A stretch of 64,000 nucleotides of DNA from Dendrobium chrysotoxum (Eukaryota; Streptophyta; Magnoliopsida; Asparagales; Orchidaceae): positions 46,336,683-46,400,682 of the forward strand of contig CM034297.1 in assembly GCA_019925795.1 (NCBI GenBank), given 5' to 3'. A program made the position numbers and the translations under genes. This document shows, piece by piece, positions 46,561 through 57,026 of the stretch (its first letter is position 1; each line of letters opens with the position of its first letter). The notes under the pieces were generated by a model. The model saw only the letters and a program-made list of their open reading frames with translations, searched no databases and was not told where the DNA came from.

Positions 46561-46699
46561 TTCAAATTGGTTCGAGCACTAGTCCAAAGTACAAGCAGGG
46601 GCGTGGATCTAGCAATAATCTATAAAGCACAAGATGGTAGGCAAAGGATAAATTTTTAAAATAAAAATGGTCTCAAGGATTTTACATAAAATAGAAACT

Positions 46700-47143
46700 G
46701 GAAAAAAAAAGTAATGCTAGTCGTTTTACTCAGGCAACGACTAGCTCTGACATGGTGCGGGAGGACTTGTGACATGGCGAGGAGAAGTTATGTGGGGAGT
46801 GGGACTTTGCGTGGTGAGCAAGGCCCACATGTGGGGGCAAGTTGTTCACTAATCGAATGATTATTCTAGTCATTCACTACTCACATGACTGATTGGGTCA
46901 CGTAGGCAAGTTAGACAGGCGAGTGAGTCGATCAGGAAATAAAAATTTTTACTAGTCCTAGCGATTTGATTAGGAAATAAATTTTTTTCTTTTTAGTTTT
47001 TAATTTTCATTTTTTATTTTACTTTTTCTTTTCATTTTTTTTAAGTTTTTCATTTTTTTAAGTTTTCTTCTTTCTGTTTTTTTAATCATATTTTAGATTT
47101 GCATTTTATAAAAATTAATTTTTATATTTTACTTATAATTTTA

Positions 47144-47198
<55 letters not shown>

Positions 47199-48130
47199 AG
47201 ACTTTATTTATATAATATTATAAATAAAAAATAAATTTCTATATATTTTTCTTTTAATTATAAATTTTTAATCATTTCTTAAATTTTAAAAATTATATAA
47301 ATAAAGTCTCCTTTATATATTTATAAATTTATAGTCATTAAAATTAAAAAATAAATTTAAAATCATATCTAAAGTTAGAAACTAATTTTTATTATAAATG
47401 ATTTAAAAAAAATTAAAAAATAAGAAAATAGAAAAGATAAAAAAACCAAATAAATCAAGTAGCTAGCACTACTAGGGATTGTTTTTTTTTTCTTTTAAAT
47501 TTTTTGAAGTTTTATCTAATTATAGTATCATTTATAAATATATATTTATAAAAATTAAAATTAATAAAAGAGAAAAAAAATAAAAAAATCAAGTCGCTAG
47601 CACGGCTAGAGATTGGATTTTTTGCCTTTTAATTTTTTTAGTTTATCATTCATAGATATATATTTATAAAAAATGAAAATAAAAATAGAAAACTAGAAAA
47701 AGGGAAAATGAAATAAATAAAGTCGCAAGCACCACTAGCGACTAGTTTTTTTTTTCATTTTATTTCTTTAGTTTTATTTAATTTATAGTATTATTTTTAA
47801 ATATATATTTATAAATATGAAAATAAAAAAATAAATAATGAGAAAACTAAAAAAGGAAAAAAAAAAGAAATGGTTTAATTAAAATTTATATATATATTTA
47901 TAAAAAAAAGGAAAAAAAAAAACAAAATATGCTAGCTACAACTTTTTTTCTTTCATAATTTTTATTTAATTTATATTATTATTTATAAATATATAATTTA
48001 ATTAAAATATATATTTATTTATAGAAAAAAAAAATAAAAAATAAATAATAAAAAATAGCTTAATTAAAATTTATATATATTTATAAAAATGAAATAAAAA
48101 AATCTAAAAAAGAAAATAATAAAATAAAAA
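46700..48130. repeat. AT-rich degenerate tandem repeat with GCTAGC-type caps
   Basis: After a GC-richer block (46,713-46,960), a motif like AAGTCGCTAGCACNNCTAG recurs at about 47,454, 47,589, 47,719 and, more degenerate, about 47,937. The units are roughly 131-135 bases, mostly A/T runs around TTTATAAATATATATTTATAAA. Each cap is itself an imperfect inverted repeat (for example GTCGCAAGC...GCGAC). A TA microsatellite lies at 47,150-47,196. No coding signal. Confidence 0.65.
47150..47196. repeat. TA dinucleotide microsatellite
   Basis: About 23 uninterrupted TA units. Confidence 0.95.
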
Positions 48131-48549
48131 AATGAAGAAAAATGGGTGGGCCACCAACAGCATGCCATCCTCAATTTCCTCGCCACGTCACCACGGTATT
48201 ATTTGGGAGATTTACATATATACCATATTATTTCATACTATTTATATATCTAACACCTAAAATTTTAATATTAAATTTCAATAACTCATATAAAATTTTA
48301 ATATCAAATATATCCCTTATATATTTCATTCTTACCACCCAAAACAACTTATAAATTTTAATATTTTATTTCATGCACGCATATTTGTTCTATAAATGAT
48401 AAATATATAATATTAAAATTTTAGGTATTAGATATATAAATAACATAAAATAAAATGATATGTATGTAAATCCCTCTTATTTTAAAATATTTCTCTTTTC
48501 GTTGTTTTTTTTAACTTAAAAAACTAATAAAAATTTTTATTTAAAAAAT

Positions 48550-49236
48550 GTGTGCGATAAGCAAATTGGGCGAAGATTGCATTTTCGTCGTTTGAGGGTT
48601 TCGGGAAACGGAAGCATATGGCAATGGAAGTGGAAGGCGAGAGGGTCTTCGCATCTTTTACAAGCTGAGATCTCTTGCTGTAAGCGTCTTTGGTCCTTCT
48701 TCTTCTGTTTAAGCTCAACGCTTTCTGTGTAGCTTGTAATTAGGGCTTTCTAGAAAGCGGAATTTTTCCCCGGCTTCGGCGATGAACACAATTTCTGCTA
48801 CATTTCTGTGTGTTTTTAGTGTTAATATTCTTTCATTTTCATTCAATCTTTAATTTTTATCTGATTTCTGTCAGGTTCTATCTGACATTCCTTCTGAAAA
48901 GCTTGGTCTATGTTGATGCTTGTGACTTATTCGGTGTTTATTGTTAATAAGGTGCTGCCCACAGCGGAAAGTATTTTCTCTTCGTGATATATGATGGAAC
49001 GATCTTCTTGTTTTGTAAAACATCCGAGGGCTTTCTGCTTTTGTGTGGGGTTTAAGGTCCATCTAGTATTGCATGCAAATCATGATCTAAGTTTGGGGGA
49101 TATCTTCTTGCATTTTTAAGGCATTCACTTGCCTTTGCTAGACTAGCGAATGCTGCATTATAACATTTTCATTTCAAGCAGTGAGAAGAGTGAAATTACG
49201 AATTCTAGACACTTTGCAGGGAAGATTCCTCTATTT
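48550..49236 (+). other. Possible 5' part of a host gene
   Basis: Less AT-rich than the flanks. A short open stretch from the ATG at about 48,620-48,630, reading MAMEVEGERVFASF in one frame, is followed by a GTAAGC donor-like site (about 48,679). T-rich sequence resembling an intron comes next. The PIF/Harbinger-like element inserted just downstream at 49,239. I cannot identify a product and no acceptor is certain. It may be a first exon and intron, or only an older degraded element. Confidence 0.25.
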
Positions 49237-49239
49237 TTA
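49237..49239. repeat. Target site duplication TTA, left
   Basis: TTA directly before the terminal inverted repeat; repeated at 52,110-52,112. PIF/Harbinger elements duplicate TWA. Confidence 0.65.
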
Positions 49240-49701
49240 GGGCTTGTTTAACAACAAGTAGGATTTATTAAATCTTGTAAATTCGAATTTAGTAAATCCT
49301 GAAAATTATTTTGCAATGTAGTTGTTAAATCTCGTTAAATTCTATGAAACTATTTGATAATATAATTCAGGATTTAAGATGATTAGTTTATTTAAAAATT
49401 AAATTAATTATGTTTTAAATTTAATTTATATGTTAAGTATGAATTACTTATTAATTTTAATTTTGATTGCTATCAATGATATAATGATATATTTGATATT
49501 TAATTATATTAATAATTCTCTAATTAATTAATTATTTATTTTTAAAATATTTAATTATTTAATTAATATTCCTATTAATAATTTAATTAATTATTTAATT
49601 GTTATATAGTTAAGTTTAATTATAAATTATACTATTAATTATCTCATTAATTATTTAAGTAATTTATACTTATTAATTATTTAATTATTATTTACGCTAT
49701 T

Positions 49702-49714
49702 AATTATATAATTA
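49702..49714. repeat. LINE target site duplication, left (13 bp)
   Basis: AATTATATAATTA, exactly repeated at 51,518-51,530 after the LINE tail. Confidence 0.85.
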
Positions 49715-51483
49715 AAGCAATATGTGATCCAAAGAGTTTAGCTTTTAGTGATTTATATAATAGATTAGATACTAATGAGGGAGAAAGATATATGTATAAG
49801 CTAGCCAAACAAAGAGATAGGAGTAGTAAGGATTTAGTTCAAGTGAAGTGTATTAAGGATGAAGATCAAAAAGTACTTTTCTTAGAAGATGATATTCAAC
49901 AAAGGTGGATGAGATATTTTGATAAACTTTTTAATGAAGATTGTAGGAATACAATTGACTTTAGTGACCTTAGCATCCTAAATGAAAATAAAGATTTCTG
50001 TTTTTATCGGCGTTTTAGTAAAACCGAAGTTAGAGAGGCTTTAAAGAAAATGAAGTGTGGAAAAGCTGTTGGACCTGATGATATCCCAATAGAGATGTGA
50101 AAATGCTTAGGAGATGAAGGAATTTCTTGGCTAACTAAACTTTTTAATAATATTTTGAAGACTAAAAAGATGCCAGATGCGTGGAGAATGAGTGTATTGA
50201 TTCCTATTTATAAGAATAAAGATGATGCACAAGATTGTGCGAATTATAGAGGAATTAAGTTAATGTGTCATACTTTAAAACTATGGGAACGAGTTATGGA
50301 GCATAGGTTGCGGCGTGATACTAATGTTTCTCAAAATCAATTTGGATTTTTGCCGGGTAGGTCTACTATGGAAGCCATACATTTATTAAGAGGTTTGATG
50401 GAGAAATATAGAGAGAATAAGGAGGATTTACATATGATATTTATTGATTTAGAAAAAGCATATGATAAAGTTCCAAGAGAAGTGCTATGGAGAGTTCTTG
50501 AAAAGAAAGAAGTTAATAACGCTTATATTCAAATCATTAAAGATATGTATGGAGGAGCTATTACTTGTGTTCAAACACAAGGTGGTTTGACCAAGTATTT
50601 TCCTATTTCGGTTGGATTACACCAAGGATCAGCCTTAAGCCCATATCTTTTTGCTTTAGTCATCGATGTTCTCACTAGACATTTGCAAGAGGATGTACCT
50701 TGGTGTATGCTTTTTGCTGATGATATTCTTCTTGTTGATAAGACTAGAGAGGGAGTTGAAGGTAAACTAGAATTGTGGAGGTCAACCTTAGAGTCTAAAG
50801 GTTTTCGCTTGAGTAGATCTAAAACGGAATATATGGAGTGTAATTTTAGTAATAATATACCTAGTGAGGGCATTGTGACTTTGGCCGATCAAGTCATTAA
50901 TAAGAGTACACGTTTTAGATATCTTGGATCTATTGTTCAGAGTGATGGTGATATAGATGGGAATATTATCAGCAGAATCCAAGTTGGATGGTTGAAGTGG
51001 AGGAATGCATCGGGCTTATTGTGTGATAGAAAAGTACCCCTCAAACTTAAGGGAAAATTCTATAAGATGGTGGTGAGACCTGCAATGCTTTATGGTGCTG
51101 AATGTTGGCCATTAAAAGAGAAGCATAATTCTAAGTTAAGTGTTGCAGAGATGAGGATGCTCAGGTGGATGAGTGGCTTTACCCTTAGAGATAGGATACG
51201 AAATGAGCATATTCGTGAAAAGGTTGGAGTAGCTCCAGTGGAAGATAAGATTAGAGAGAGTCGCCTTAGATGGTTTGGTCACGTAAAACGGCGGCCTCCC
51301 GATGACCCGGTTAGGAAAGTAGAGGTCTTAGATTTGACTTATGTTAAGAAAGGTAGAGGTAGACCTAAAAAGACTTGGTTAGAAAATATTAGAAATGATC
51401 TTTCTTTATTAGATTTAAACGAGAATTTGACTTTTAATAGGACACAATGGAGAAAAAGGATTCATGTAGCCGACCCCACGTAG
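49715..51483 (+). pseudogene. RTE LINE RT C-terminal ORF, truncated, one nonsense codon
   Basis: Reverse transcriptase part of a LINE protein. The frame starts within the element (first Met at 49,792), is broken by TGA at 50,098-50,100 where the longer copy has Trp, and continues to the TAG at 51,481-51,483. RT motifs: IFIDLEKAYDKVPREVLW (about 50,440-50,490), HQGSALSPYLFA (about 50,620) and the catalytic FADDILLVD (about 50,717). The C-terminus ends HVADPT. The endonuclease domain is missing through truncation. Confidence 0.93.
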
Positions 51484-51517
51484 TGGGATAAAGGCTTGAT
51501 GTTGTTGTTGTTGTTGT
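49715..51517 (+). mobile_element. 5'-truncated RTE-clade LINE
   Basis: Matches the 3' 1.8 kb of the LINE at 58,313-61,498 with few differences. It begins in the linker before RT and ends in the TTG-repeat tail (GTTGTTGTTGTTGTTGT). Flanked by a 13-bp duplication, so it is an independent, 5'-truncated insertion into the PIF/Harbinger-like element. Confidence 0.95.
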
Positions 51518-51530
51518 AATTATATAATTA
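51518..51530. repeat. LINE target site duplication, right (13 bp)
   Basis: Same 13 bases as 49,702-49,714. Confidence 0.85.
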
Positions 51531-51744
51531 ATAATTTCTATTTCAAATTATATTAATTAAGCTAATTATATTAATTATGAATTATTAATTACTCTATTAA
51601 TTATTTAATTAAGTTGAATTAGATAATTTATTTATGTATTAATTATATTACTAATTATTTAATTTGTTTACTTAAATTATTAATATTTTAAATTATATTA
51701 ATTAATTTAAATTAAATTAATTTCTTCAAATAGGCTAGAGGCAT

Positions 51745-51975
51745 TTAGATTTGCTTTTCATCATCTCTATTTCGTGCTGTTCGACTTCGTTGCTTGTGAG
51801 GTAGAGTTTTGGACGAGTCACTTTTTTGGCTCCTTCGTTGCTGTTCGACTTCACTCCTTTGACGACGTTCCCTTATTGTCGGATCGAAAGTCATGACATT
51901 ATAATCGAAAGAAACGGGAGCTCGCTTGCTGTGAAGGTAACTATCTTTCTCCCTTTCGCGCGCTTCTTCGGCCAA
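51745..51975 (-). pseudogene. GC-richer coding-like segment inside the PIF/Harbinger-like element
   Basis: An open minus-strand frame of about 76 codons, rich in Arg, Glu, Lys and Ser (LAEEAREREKDSYLHSKRAP, then TIRERRQRSEVEQQRRSQK). It opens with TTG and has no ATG. It is distinctly less AT-rich than the element around it. I recognise no family. A captured host gene fragment is possible, as is a relic of the transposon's own second ORF. The charged composition alone does not decide. Confidence 0.35.
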
Positions 51976-52109
51976 ATCTCATAAATTCGTGATTTACAGT
52001 ACAAAGGGGGAGACGGGGGATTTATTCCGCTGTGAGATTTAGTGGACGCTAAATCACGTTATGCAGGATTTGGCATAAATCCTATTAAATCCTGCATGCA
52101 AACAACTCC

Positions 52110-52112
52110 TTA
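52110..52112. repeat. Target site duplication TTA, right
   Basis: Pairs with 49,237-49,239. Confidence 0.65.
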
Positions 52113-53296
52113 ATGTTTTGTTCTATAAAATGGATTAATGTTAATAAGGATGGATGTTTAGTTTTTGGGAGGATTCTACTTATTTTACTGCTAGTTGCTT
52201 GTTTTTACACATCCAAATACTTTATTATGAATTAGTAATTCGTGTTCTTGATTCTTCACAAGTAATATGTCCTATCTGGATTATGAACTATCTTCTTGTT
52301 CCTCTATCCTCTTCCATGGTAATTAATATTATTTCTTTAGTTTCATTCATTTTATGTAGCTGTTTTGCACATCGAGTTTTATGCCAGCGGCTCATTACTT
52401 TTTATAAATGTTGGCACTAATTAATTCCTCTCTTATTCAATGCTCATGAGATAGTTATACCTACCTTATGTTATGTTGGAGCGTATGTGCGTATGTAAGG
52501 TCTATTGGTTTCCGTGTACTTTTTGGTTCCAAGATAGAGATTTGGGTTTGGAATATATGATACATGAATTTTGAATGTACCTTATGTTTGGGTGGACATA
52601 AGGTATATTGGCATGGATGTATGTTATGTTTTCCATTGGACTACTAGTTAAGATTTTTATTTCTGACAATACCATATTAGAATATTTTTTCACAAGGTTT
52701 GATTAAGGCATTTGTTATGTTTGTATGGTTTGTAAGGTACAATCAATGCATAGTTCAGCATGATTATGATTAATGCATGAAAATTAGTGTAGGAAAACTT
52801 AAATTCAAAATTTATCAAGTACAACTTTGGACTTAAATGAACTAGATTGATGCAACAAGGGCTTGCATCTCTGAGTTAGTTGTTGACTTTGAACTCCTTT
52901 AGCTCTTCCCATTTTAGAAGAATTCTACCATGAGCTAGTGTAGTTGTTGTTTCTTTCCAAAATGTTTGGGTGCTTTAGCTCGTCAAATACATGTCATCCA
53001 TGAAGGTTTTTCCTTTTGCATGTTGATGTATTTGTGGGAACCACCTTCTGTTGTGGCCATAATTTCAATACATTTGATTACATCAAAAAGTAGATTATTT
53101 TACTTTATAAGCTGTCTTATTTTTGATTGAGTTGTTGGTGAAATTGTAGGTGTTTGATATTGAGCATATGAAGCTTGAAGGAGAAGGAAAAAGAGAAAAA
53201 TCCAAACTTTGTTTGATGATTTGTGGTATAAAGTTATATTATTAGATTTTTCATATTGAAAATTGGATTAAATCTACAATTCCTTGGAATATCAAA

Positions 53297-53300
<4 letters not shown>

Positions 53301-53345
<45 letters not shown>
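53301..53345. repeat. TA dinucleotide microsatellite
   Basis: About 22 uninterrupted TA units. Confidence 0.95.
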
Positions 53346-53349
<4 letters not shown>

Positions 53350-54329
53350 CAAATTTTTATGAGCATGTTCATGCCATAACTAATTTTTAAGAGCTGAGTC
53401 AACCTTTCTTTGTGCATGTGAATCATTGTGTTGCACGTTTTCCATGTATATATTACTAACAATTTTGGTTGACTTATAATTAAAAAATAATTAACAAGCT
53501 TCTTTTGAATATTTTCATCTAAAGTTTTGCATATGCTATGCAAAAGGTTGAGCAAATTCATTTGGCTTTGATGTATAGGCAATTCTACTAGATATGCATA
53601 TTTTTAAGGTTCATAACAAGTGATTATATCAATCAGATTCATGCTTGTGAACTTATTGACAAATGAGTTAGATGTAAACGCAGTCATAGGTAACATTAAT
53701 CCCAACCAGATATATGATTCGAATAGACATCATAAAAAATTACTAGAACTCTATTTATTACCTTAGTTGTGCTATATTTTTTAGTATGATAAGTAGTGCA
53801 ACATAGAAGTTTGGTTACAATTTTCTCCCATACATCCCCCAAAAATACCTCATAATTTGAAAATCTAATCAACTCAATAAAAATATGTAAACAAAATAAA
53901 CCAACAATTTAATCAAATAATAGCTTGGCTACATATTAAGCATTAATAGTTTGTTATTGGTTGTATCATAAAAAATGTTAGGCGTACTTCAGGCAATATG
54001 ATTGCCTAACACTCAAGGTGCTAGGCATCATATTAGATGCTTGCTTGAGCAAAGTGAGACATCAAAAGAGAAAGCACTATTTTACTTGGTAAAATTATTT
54101 TAAATATGAGGAATACTTTTGAATGATTTAAAATGATAATCATCAGAATGAATTATGTTAGGAAAAAATATTAATGATTTGAAGTTTCTTGGCATTTTAA
54201 TTTCCAAAACTTTGTTATGTAGATTATCTTAAAAAAAGAATCAAACACACGCTTAAACAACTTAAACAATTAAATTATTTAAGTTTGTAGGATGTATAAT
54301 CTAGGTTTAATATAATTGTTCTCCTCATT

Positions 54330-54770
54330 TTCATTCATTCTACAAGTGTAATCGAGTTGAGCCAAACTTGATTCATTATTGCCTTGAGCTTTGATAACTA
54401 TTGATTATCATTATCATCATTATCAATGCTATGGGTGTATTTAGTTGAGTAAATATGAGCCACAATTGACTCAAGCTCTATTAACTCTAACTCATGACAT
54501 TGAGTATTTCACTGCATACTTGATCTTGAGCTGAGTTGAGCTTGAGCCATAATTGACTCGAGCTCTAGTGACAACTAACTCAAGGCTTTGAATATATCTC
54601 TTTCTACTAGGCCTTGAGCTCAAACTATGGTTGGGCTTGAGAATCAAGTTTGGAGCTGAAGCTCTATTGGCATGGTAGTCACTAAGCTTGAGCTTGAGTT
54701 TAGTTTGATAATTTATGGCTCAATAACTCAAGCTCAAGCATGGGCCCAATGTTGAATCATTTATCAAGAA
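54330..54770. repeat. Degenerate GAGCTTGAG-word repeat block
   Basis: Repeated TTGAGCTTGAG, ACTCAAGCTC and ACTCGAGCTC words in both orientations, interspersed with GACTC. Similar self-complementary clusters are common in plant repeats, and no element ends were found. Confidence 0.5.
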
Positions 54771-55615
54771 GCCCTATTGTGTAATATTGTCCGTGGATGA
54801 AGAAAGTATTCTTGATATTTTTTAAATTATGCCTCCAACATCAAACCTAAGCTAGATATTAGTATGATGTTATGCAGATTTTTTGTTTTAATGAAAATGT
54901 GAAAACGTCCCAGGTCTAGAAGCTAAACATCAAAGGTTCACTTTAATATAGAAGTTGTAAAAACTTGCAGACCTACTAGATGACAGAATATGTGATTATG
55001 AAAGCATCTTATTTAGATTTCCATTCAAATTACTGTAGAAAACTTTGCAAATTTCTATTCAATTATTCAATAACTGCATTTGGATTCATGAAGCATAAAA
55101 TATGGAGAACAATATTATCCAGTGATAATGGAGCAAAATATTATCCTAGTTTTTGGTAGATCAGAGGATGTGGTAAAGCCACATTAATACTAATGTTAAC
55201 AAGGCTCAACAATAACACCACCTTAGTACCAAGACGTAAAACTATTAACCAACTTTAGTGCAGCTCCAGTGTCATTTACATCAGAATATCAAAAACTAAT
55301 TAACAATTTACAAAATTCTTTTAATTCTTAGTCAAGCACAACTAAAATGTCATTGGTGTATTCCAAGAAAGAGGAAACTTCATCATGTTCAAGGTAGAAA
55401 GGACCACCAAGCAAGATCTATGGAAGGCATGGCAATGTCAAATGAATTTTAAAATGATATTGCTGATGACTAAGCCCAAAAAACAAACAACAATTCATGC
55501 ATTTTATTTCTTGCCATGTTAATGAAAGGAAAACATCTATAATTGAAGAAATGACGCAGAAAAAGAACATAAATTATTATATGAAATGTAAATTGATGTT
55601 GTACTTGTCCATAAA

Positions 55616-55680
55616 TCACGATAGATCATTGAAAGCTACACTCTCAACTTCAATGGTCTTCATCTCATCATCTTCACTTT
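55616..55680 (-). CDS. Possible terminal exon of an unidentified host gene
   Basis: The minus strand shows a run of about 14 T, then CTGCAG, then an open stretch encoding SEDDEMKTIEVESVAFNDLS ending in TGA (stop at 55,618-55,616). A pyrimidine tract plus CAG directly before a short acidic C-terminus is what a plant terminal exon looks like. A similar acidic stretch (EEEDDEEMK) lies upstream on the same strand at about 55,745-55,775, possibly an earlier exon or duplicate. I do not recognise the family and cannot place the rest of the gene. Confidence 0.3.
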
Positions 55681-55686
55681 CTGCAG

Positions 55687-56550
55687 AAAAAAAAAAAAAG
55701 TTGTATTAGCAACAAAGTATGCTTTAAGATCTGGTTATGGTTATTTTCATCTCTTCGTCATCCTCTTCTTCTTATGAAGGTACCACAATTAAGAATTATT
55801 TTGTGCATAAATTAACTAGAATCCCTTCAAAAAATATCAATCATATCTACTTCAACTATTACCTTAATTCGTCCATTAAATCCATAGTGAAAGTCTAGCT
55901 TGAACCAAATATTAGAACTTAGATTGTTTCTACTCCTAATCTAGAACATAAAAGCCAACTACTCTCTCATCTAAATTGCTATTGACTCAAAAGTGAATAT
56001 ACTAAACTATCATTAGATCTAGGCAATTTTGAATGTGCTGTGTGGAGTTTAATAAACAAACCTAGAAACATGTTCGGGACCCGCCCGCATTGGATGTGTG
56101 GAAGGGCTGATTTCTGATGAAGGTACTTCCTCTTAGTAATGAGTTTGATTCTAGGTTGTCAAGTTCTTTGATTTGAAGATGAGTAAATGTTCTAGCGGGC
56201 TTTGCCTTTAGGGTGGAAGGAACAAGAAACTGAATCTGATGTTGCATCAAGATAAAGGCCTAGGCTAGATCACAAATCAAGGTTCTATATCAAGATTTGG
56301 GATGTTCATTTTGCACAATTCTCCATGCAAGCTCATGAACGTCTAATAATCCTCTTAAAATTATGGAAGAGTAATTAAAAAGCTTAATTTAAGTCTTCTT
56401 GATTGTAGGGGGGCCATTTTAGTCAATAAGATAATAATCTTCATAAATTTATTGATTTTAAGATCATTCTACTTGACTTATATGACCAATCCGAATTTTC
56501 ATCTATTTGGAAGCTTTTAATTTAATTTTATTTCTCATATTTTCTTTCTT
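55687..56550. other. Unassigned sequence upstream of RTE tail
   Basis: Contains a GC-richer minus-strand open stretch (56,062-56,250) with no domain I recognise. Otherwise AT-rich noncoding sequence. Confidence 0.35.
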
Positions 56551-56784
56551 CACATAAAATGACGGCCTTCCGATGACCCGGTTAGGAGAGTGGATGTGTT
56601 AGATTTGGCCTATTTTAAGAAAGGTAGAGGTAGAACTAAAAAAACTTGGTTAGAAAATAATAGAAATGACTTTCTTTATTAGATCTAAATGAGAATTTGA
56701 CTCTTAACACGACACAATGGAGAAAAAGGATTTATATAGCCGACCCCACGTTGTGGGATAAAAGCTTGATATTATTGTATATAT
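56551..56784 (+). mobile_element. 3' end fragment of an RTE LINE
   Basis: Matches the last about 230 bases of the full-length copy (from CACATAAAA at 61,261 of that copy), including the terminal CCGACCCCACG block and GTGGGATAAA. Its tail is degraded to ATTATTGTATATATT. Frame broken by stops and an indel, so older than the other two copies. Confidence 0.88.
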
Positions 56785-57026
56785 TGTTGGTATTTTCTCT
56801 CCGTTTATATTAAGACATGTCATCAATTCATGTAATAGTATTTTATTGGCTAATAAGGCTTTCCAAAGTTGTCTAGGCTTGGAAAAGATCTATAAATAGG
56901 ACCTTGCTTTGTAACTTTTGATTCATTGAGTATAAATTATTTTTGCTTGCTCAGTTTCATATGGTAAGGCTTGATGGCTGATCCTCTAGGGCTTCGGTGA
57001 GTCTTTAGTCATCTCTTTTTTTTTTG
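56785..57026 (+). repeat. Possible partial LTR with TATA box
   Basis: Starts TGTTGGTATTTTC. It contains CTATAAATAGGACC (about 56,890), followed by a T-rich leader, as in short Ty1/copia LTRs. Cut on the right by the repeat beginning at 57,027. No partner LTR seen. Confidence 0.35.

Larger units (their letters stand above)
49240..52109. mobile_element. PIF/Harbinger-like DNA transposon, non-autonomous, with nested LINE
   Basis: The left end starts GGGCTTGTTTAACAAC and the right end, on the opposite strand, starts GGAGTTGTTTGCATG. Both are followed closely by AGGATTTA-rich sequence, giving an imperfect terminal inverted repeat. TTA flanks both ends. Apart from the nested LINE (49,715-51,517) the interior is very AT-rich with one GC-richer segment (about 51,735-52,000). 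I see no transposase or Myb-like ORF, so it would need a helper. About 1.05 kb without the LINE and its duplication. Confidence 0.65.
52113..55615. other. Intergenic or intronic sequence, largely unassigned
   Basis: No domain-bearing ORF on either strand. An acceptor-like GAAATTGTAG at about 53,140 is followed by an A/G-rich open stretch to about 53,245 that could be an exon, but I cannot support it. Repeats are listed separately. Short ORFs at 52,154-52,693 look accidental. Confidence 0.4.

Noticed and set aside
48524..48718. Minus-strand ORF overlapping the possible gene start
   Set aside because: No motif, and the opposite strand has the donor-like site. Kept as undecided noncoding for this strand.
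50571..50982. Antisense ORFs in the LINE (50,571-50,873; 50,788-50,982; 60,769-60,963)
   Set aside because: Shadows of the RT frame on the opposite strand.
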